From: JAYWAM01 sp043782425
GTDB taxonomy: Bacteria; Pseudomonadota; Gammaproteobacteria; Burkholderiales; Usitatibacteraceae
NCBI GenBank assembly: GCA_043782425.1
Contig: JAYWAM010000013.1
Span: forward strand, 1 to 7,653
Length of the DNA stretch: 7,653 nt
Direction: 5' to 3'
Part shown: positions 5,733 to 7,653 of the stretch, piece after piece
Layout of the letters: each line of letters opens with the position of its first letter
Numbering within the stretch: the first letter of the stretch is position 1
Made by a program: the position numbers and the translations under genes
Notes under the pieces: model-generated
Databases searched by the model: none
What the model was told of the DNA's origin: nothing
Seen by the model: only the letters and a program-made list of their open reading frames with translations

Positions 5733-6935
5733 CTACTGAGAACCAACTCGTAGCGAAGCTGGTGGTCCTGGCAGAAGGATCGTCTGCCTCGTATCGACCA
5801 TTTGGCCAGAATTGTCGATTTTCAGTACCGTGATCGAGTTGCTGTGATAGTTACCTACATAGATATGTCGGCCATCAGGTGCAAAGCCTACTCCTTCTGG
5901 AAAAGCTCCAACGTCGATACTATTGACGACACGAACCTCGCCCTGCACGACCGAAAGCAGGGTTGCTTTTCCCACCTCTCTCTTGAACCATGCGGACGGC
6001 GCCGCATCGTAACTGCCCTGCAGGATTGTAAGCGCTGCAAAGTCGCCACGTGGACTGAAGACCACGCCCTCAGGCGCATCGCCGACCGTGACATAGTCAC
6101 GAACGAACGGTACCTTTGCTGCAATATCAATAACGCTCACCGTTTTCGCGCTGCCATCAGATTGACCACCATTGCCAATGTTATTGACGAGGGCCAGACG
6201 CCCATCTGGTGCAATGGCGACGTTCCATGGGAAAAGTCCCACCCAGAGGTCGCGGTCAATCGTCACTTGTTGTGTCTCACTTATGTTGAGAAACATCGCC
6301 TTATGGGCTGTGGTTTTCGTCGCAATAGCGCGGCGTCCATCCGGTGAAATGGCAATCGCGCCAACGGAATCCTCAGTTGCGATTGTGTCGCTCACCGTGA
6401 CTTTAGCGTTTTCAATCTTGAGAACCGAAATCGACCTGCTATCGCGGTTGGCCACCAAAGCAAACTTGCCATCCCGGCTGATGGCAATGCCTGATGGCTG
6501 TCGGCCGACCTTAACAGTTTGTACGAGCCGTAGCGGCGTGGCCTTCAGGTCAATCACAAAGAGCTCGTCGGAAGGCACCGCTTTCCAACCAGTCGCCATT
6601 TTCTCGGAGTGCATAGAATTTGCGACGAGTGCCAGCGACTGATCTGGCGTTACGGCCACATTGGTGGGTGGCCCGATGATTGAGTTCTCCATATCTATAG
6701 AGCCCAGGAGCTTGGGTTTTGACGGGTCCTTTAGGTCAAAAAATAACACCTCATCATGGCCGGGTTCAAGCGCCTGCCTTACCGCATTTTGATCGTAAGC
6801 AAACTTGCGGTCGATTCCGACGACCATGACCTGCGCACAGGCGATGCTTGTGGCGCATGCCATCAAAGCAAGCAGCCCTATTGAGCCGGGATAACAATAC
6901 ATCGCTAGCTTTTTCGCGATTTGTATAATTTGCAT
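5733..6935 (-). CDS. Exported YncE/lactonase-like beta-propeller protein
   Basis: A 400-residue protein with an N-terminal export signal: basic residues at 8-9, a hydrophobic core to about 31, and an Ala-Cys-Ala site suggesting cleavage after residue 34. LMAC (24-27) is a near-lipobox, so lipoprotein anchoring cannot be excluded. The mature part consists of repeating blades with the pattern P-x-(N/G)-(V/I)-A-(V/I)-(T/S)-P-D-G-x-x-A-L-V-x-N, seen at about 90-106, 147-163, 191-206, 236-252, 288-303 and 346-362. Six blades are clear and a seventh may be formed by the two termini. This is the YVTN/YncE and 6-phosphogluconolactonase-like fold, usually a periplasmic binding or scaffold protein; no catalytic set can be assigned. 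GGAG lies 7 nt before the ATG at 6935. It sits 32 nt downstream of the glyoxalase gene and is probably in the same transcript. Confidence 0.88.
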   Translation of the reverse strand: MQIIQIAKKLAMYCYPGSIGLLALMACATSIACAQVMVVGIDRKFAYDQNAVRQALEPGHDEVLFFDLKDPSKPKLLGSIDMENSIIGPPTNVAVTPDQSLALVANSMHSEKMATGWKAVPSDELFVIDLKATPLRLVQTVKVGRQPSGIAISRDGKFALVANRDSRSISVLKIENAKVTVSDTIATEDSVGAIAISPDGRRAIATKTTAHKAMFLNISETQQVTIDRDLWVGLFPWNVAIAPDGRLALVNNIGNGGQSDGSAKTVSVIDIAAKVPFVRDYVTVGDAPEGVVFSPRGDFAALTILQGSYDAAPSAWFKREVGKATLLSVVQGEVRVVNSIDVGAFPEGVGFAPDGRHIYVGNYHSNSITVLKIDNSGQMVDTRQTILLPGPPASLRVGSQ

Positions 6936-6967
6936 TTTTCTTCTCCAATTGGTATGGGTTGACGCAG

Positions 6968-7378
6968 CTAAGCTCGGCGCTCAATCAGCTCGATTCGATA
7001 GCCATCTGGATCTTCAATGAAGGCAATGATCTCGGAGGTGTCGTGTTTCATTGGGCCGGGCGGTCGTACGATAGGTACAACGGTCGATTGAAGCTTTGCG
7101 CATGTGGCGACGATATTGGGCACGGAGATGGCGATGTGACCATATGCCGTGCCCTTGTCGTATGTTCTCTGCTCCCAGTTGTGCGTCAACTCAAGAACAG
7201 CCACCTCATCTTCATGACCATAGCCGACAAAGGCAAGCGTAAAACGGCCATCGGGATAGTCGCGTCGCCGAAGCAGTTTCATTCCAAGCACGGTCGTATA
7301 AAATGCCACTGAGCGCTCAAGGTCAACAACGCGAAGCATGGTGTGTAGCAAGCGGCTACGAACGAAGGAGGTATCCAT
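6968..7378 (-). CDS. gloA: Glyoxalase I (lactoylglutathione lyase)
   Basis: A 136-residue vicinal-oxygen-chelate protein of normal length for glyoxalase I. It isomerises the hemithioacetal of methylglyoxal and glutathione to S-lactoylglutathione in the cytosol. All four metal ligands of the E. coli type enzyme have counterparts: H12 (LLHTMLRV), E63 (VLELTHNW), H81 (GHIAISV) and E130 (YRIELIERR). The two beta-alpha-beta-beta-beta repeats are complete (LERSVAFYTTVLGMKLLRRR in the first, EDPDGYRIELIE closing the second). The short loop fits the Ni/Co-type bacterial enzyme (family knowledge). The Shine-Dalgarno is weak (AGAAG about 9 nt upstream), which with the 17-nt gap to the tautomerase stop suggests translation coupled to the upstream gene. 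M14 is a less likely start because it would drop H12. The gene is the middle of a tautomerase-glyoxalase-propeller run. Confidence 0.93.
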   Translation of the reverse strand: MDTSFVRSRLLHTMLRVVDLERSVAFYTTVLGMKLLRRRDYPDGRFTLAFVGYGHEDEVAVLELTHNWEQRTYDKGTAYGHIAISVPNIVATCAKLQSTVVPIVRPPGPMKHDTSEIIAFIEDPDGYRIELIERRA

Positions 7379-7395
7379 GAATAGCTTCTATTTAT

Positions 7396-7653
7396 TTAGC
7401 GAGCGCCTGACTGGATCGCTTCTCCCAGAGCGGCATTTGTGTAAGCCTTTCCCCCGATGCCCCAAGTGCCTTCCACCGCGTACACGACATTCACAAATGT
7501 CCGCTCCTTGGGGTGCGAACCTGCACGGAGCTCATGAATGATGTCGGTGGCTTCTCTGACGAATGCGTCCTTGACTTCCTGGGTCGGGAAGGTGATCGGC
7601 GGCACTTTCAGCTCCACGACGGCGAGTGACTGAGGTTTGCCGTCAACGAAGCT
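7396..7653 (-). CDS. Tautomerase-superfamily protein, 5' end outside the window
   Basis: The visible C-terminal 85 codons run open to the right edge. A GTG at 7617 could serve as a start, but the frame continues upstream without a stop (SFVDGKPQSLAV before it), so the true start probably lies outside. The segment FPTQEVKDAFVREATDIIHE is the amphipathic helix of a beta-alpha-beta tautomerase unit, and the following RTFVNVVYAVEGTWGIGGKA is the strand plus the WGxGG turn typical of the superfamily. The catalytic N-terminal proline would be in the missing part, so activity (keto-enol isomerisation or a related reaction) cannot be confirmed. It is the most upstream visible gene of the run with glyoxalase I and the propeller protein, 17 nt from the former. 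It differs from the remnant at 5548-5727, where the comparable motif is NWSFG-like. Confidence 0.72.
   Translation of the reverse strand, partial: SFVDGKPQSLAVVELKVPPITFPTQEVKDAFVREATDIIHELRAGSHPKERTFVNVVYAVEGTWGIGGKAYTNAALGEAIQSGAR

Noticed and set aside
5802..6347. Plus-strand open frame of 181 codons
   Set aside because: Antisense to the propeller gene, Cys/Arg-rich with no family pattern; the minus-strand blade repeats explain the DNA.
7365..7541. Plus-strand AAGGAGGT followed 4 nt later by ATG (7377) and a 54-codon frame
   Set aside because: The match to a Shine-Dalgarno is striking, but the bases are the reverse of codons for the start of glyoxalase I, and the frame runs antisense through the tautomerase gene with no recognisable product. 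Judged coincidental.

Overview
The window reads like a chromosomal segment of a Gram-negative proteobacterium, most likely a betaproteobacterium. The reasons are the metal-dependent glyoxalase I of the proteobacterial type, the exported YncE-like beta-propeller, the DUF2157/DUF4401/GDYXXLXY membrane-protein operon, and dispersed ATTCCCGC...GCGGGAAT and CACAGA-type repeats. This assignment rests on pattern recognition, not on a search. Every gene I can support is on the minus strand, so the window is read from its right edge to its left.

Right block (about 7653 to 5548). The 3' part of a tautomerase-superfamily gene enters from the right edge. It is followed 17 nt later by a glyoxalase I gene with all four metal ligands, and 32 nt later by an exported beta-propeller gene. 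The tight spacing suggests one transcript. Downstream of the propeller gene lies the C-terminal remnant of a second tautomerase. It has no start codon, and a TAA stop stands where the family's NWSFG motif carries tryptophan.

Middle block (about 5548 to 3275). A stretch without an intact gene leads to a D-2-hydroxyacid dehydrogenase (glyoxylate/hydroxypyruvate reductase or glycerate dehydrogenase type). A 244-bp spacer follows that contains an inverted pair of CACAGA repeat clusters. Next is a beta-hydroxyacid dehydrogenase of the tartronate-semialdehyde/glyoxylate reductase type. Both enzymes act on small 2-hydroxy or 3-hydroxy acids and both carry Arg-containing dinucleotide loops that suggest NADPH use, so a role in glyoxylate/glycerate or short-chain aldehyde reduction is plausible.

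Left block (about 3245 to 91). A 139-bp MITE-like element has 17-bp terminal inverted repeats with one mismatch and a CTAA target duplication. It is inserted 24 nt upstream of a three-gene operon of membrane proteins (DUF2157, DUF4401, GDYXXLXY) whose reading frames overlap by 4 and 8 nt. A stand-alone cyclic-nucleotide-binding-domain protein follows. The extreme left end is non-coding and resembles another dispersed repeat.

Most of the window is ordinary. The best material for a second look is the MITE, which changes the 5' end of the DUF2157 operon, the decayed tautomerase behind the propeller gene, the tautomerase/glyoxalase/propeller grouping, and the conserved but functionally unknown three-gene membrane operon.
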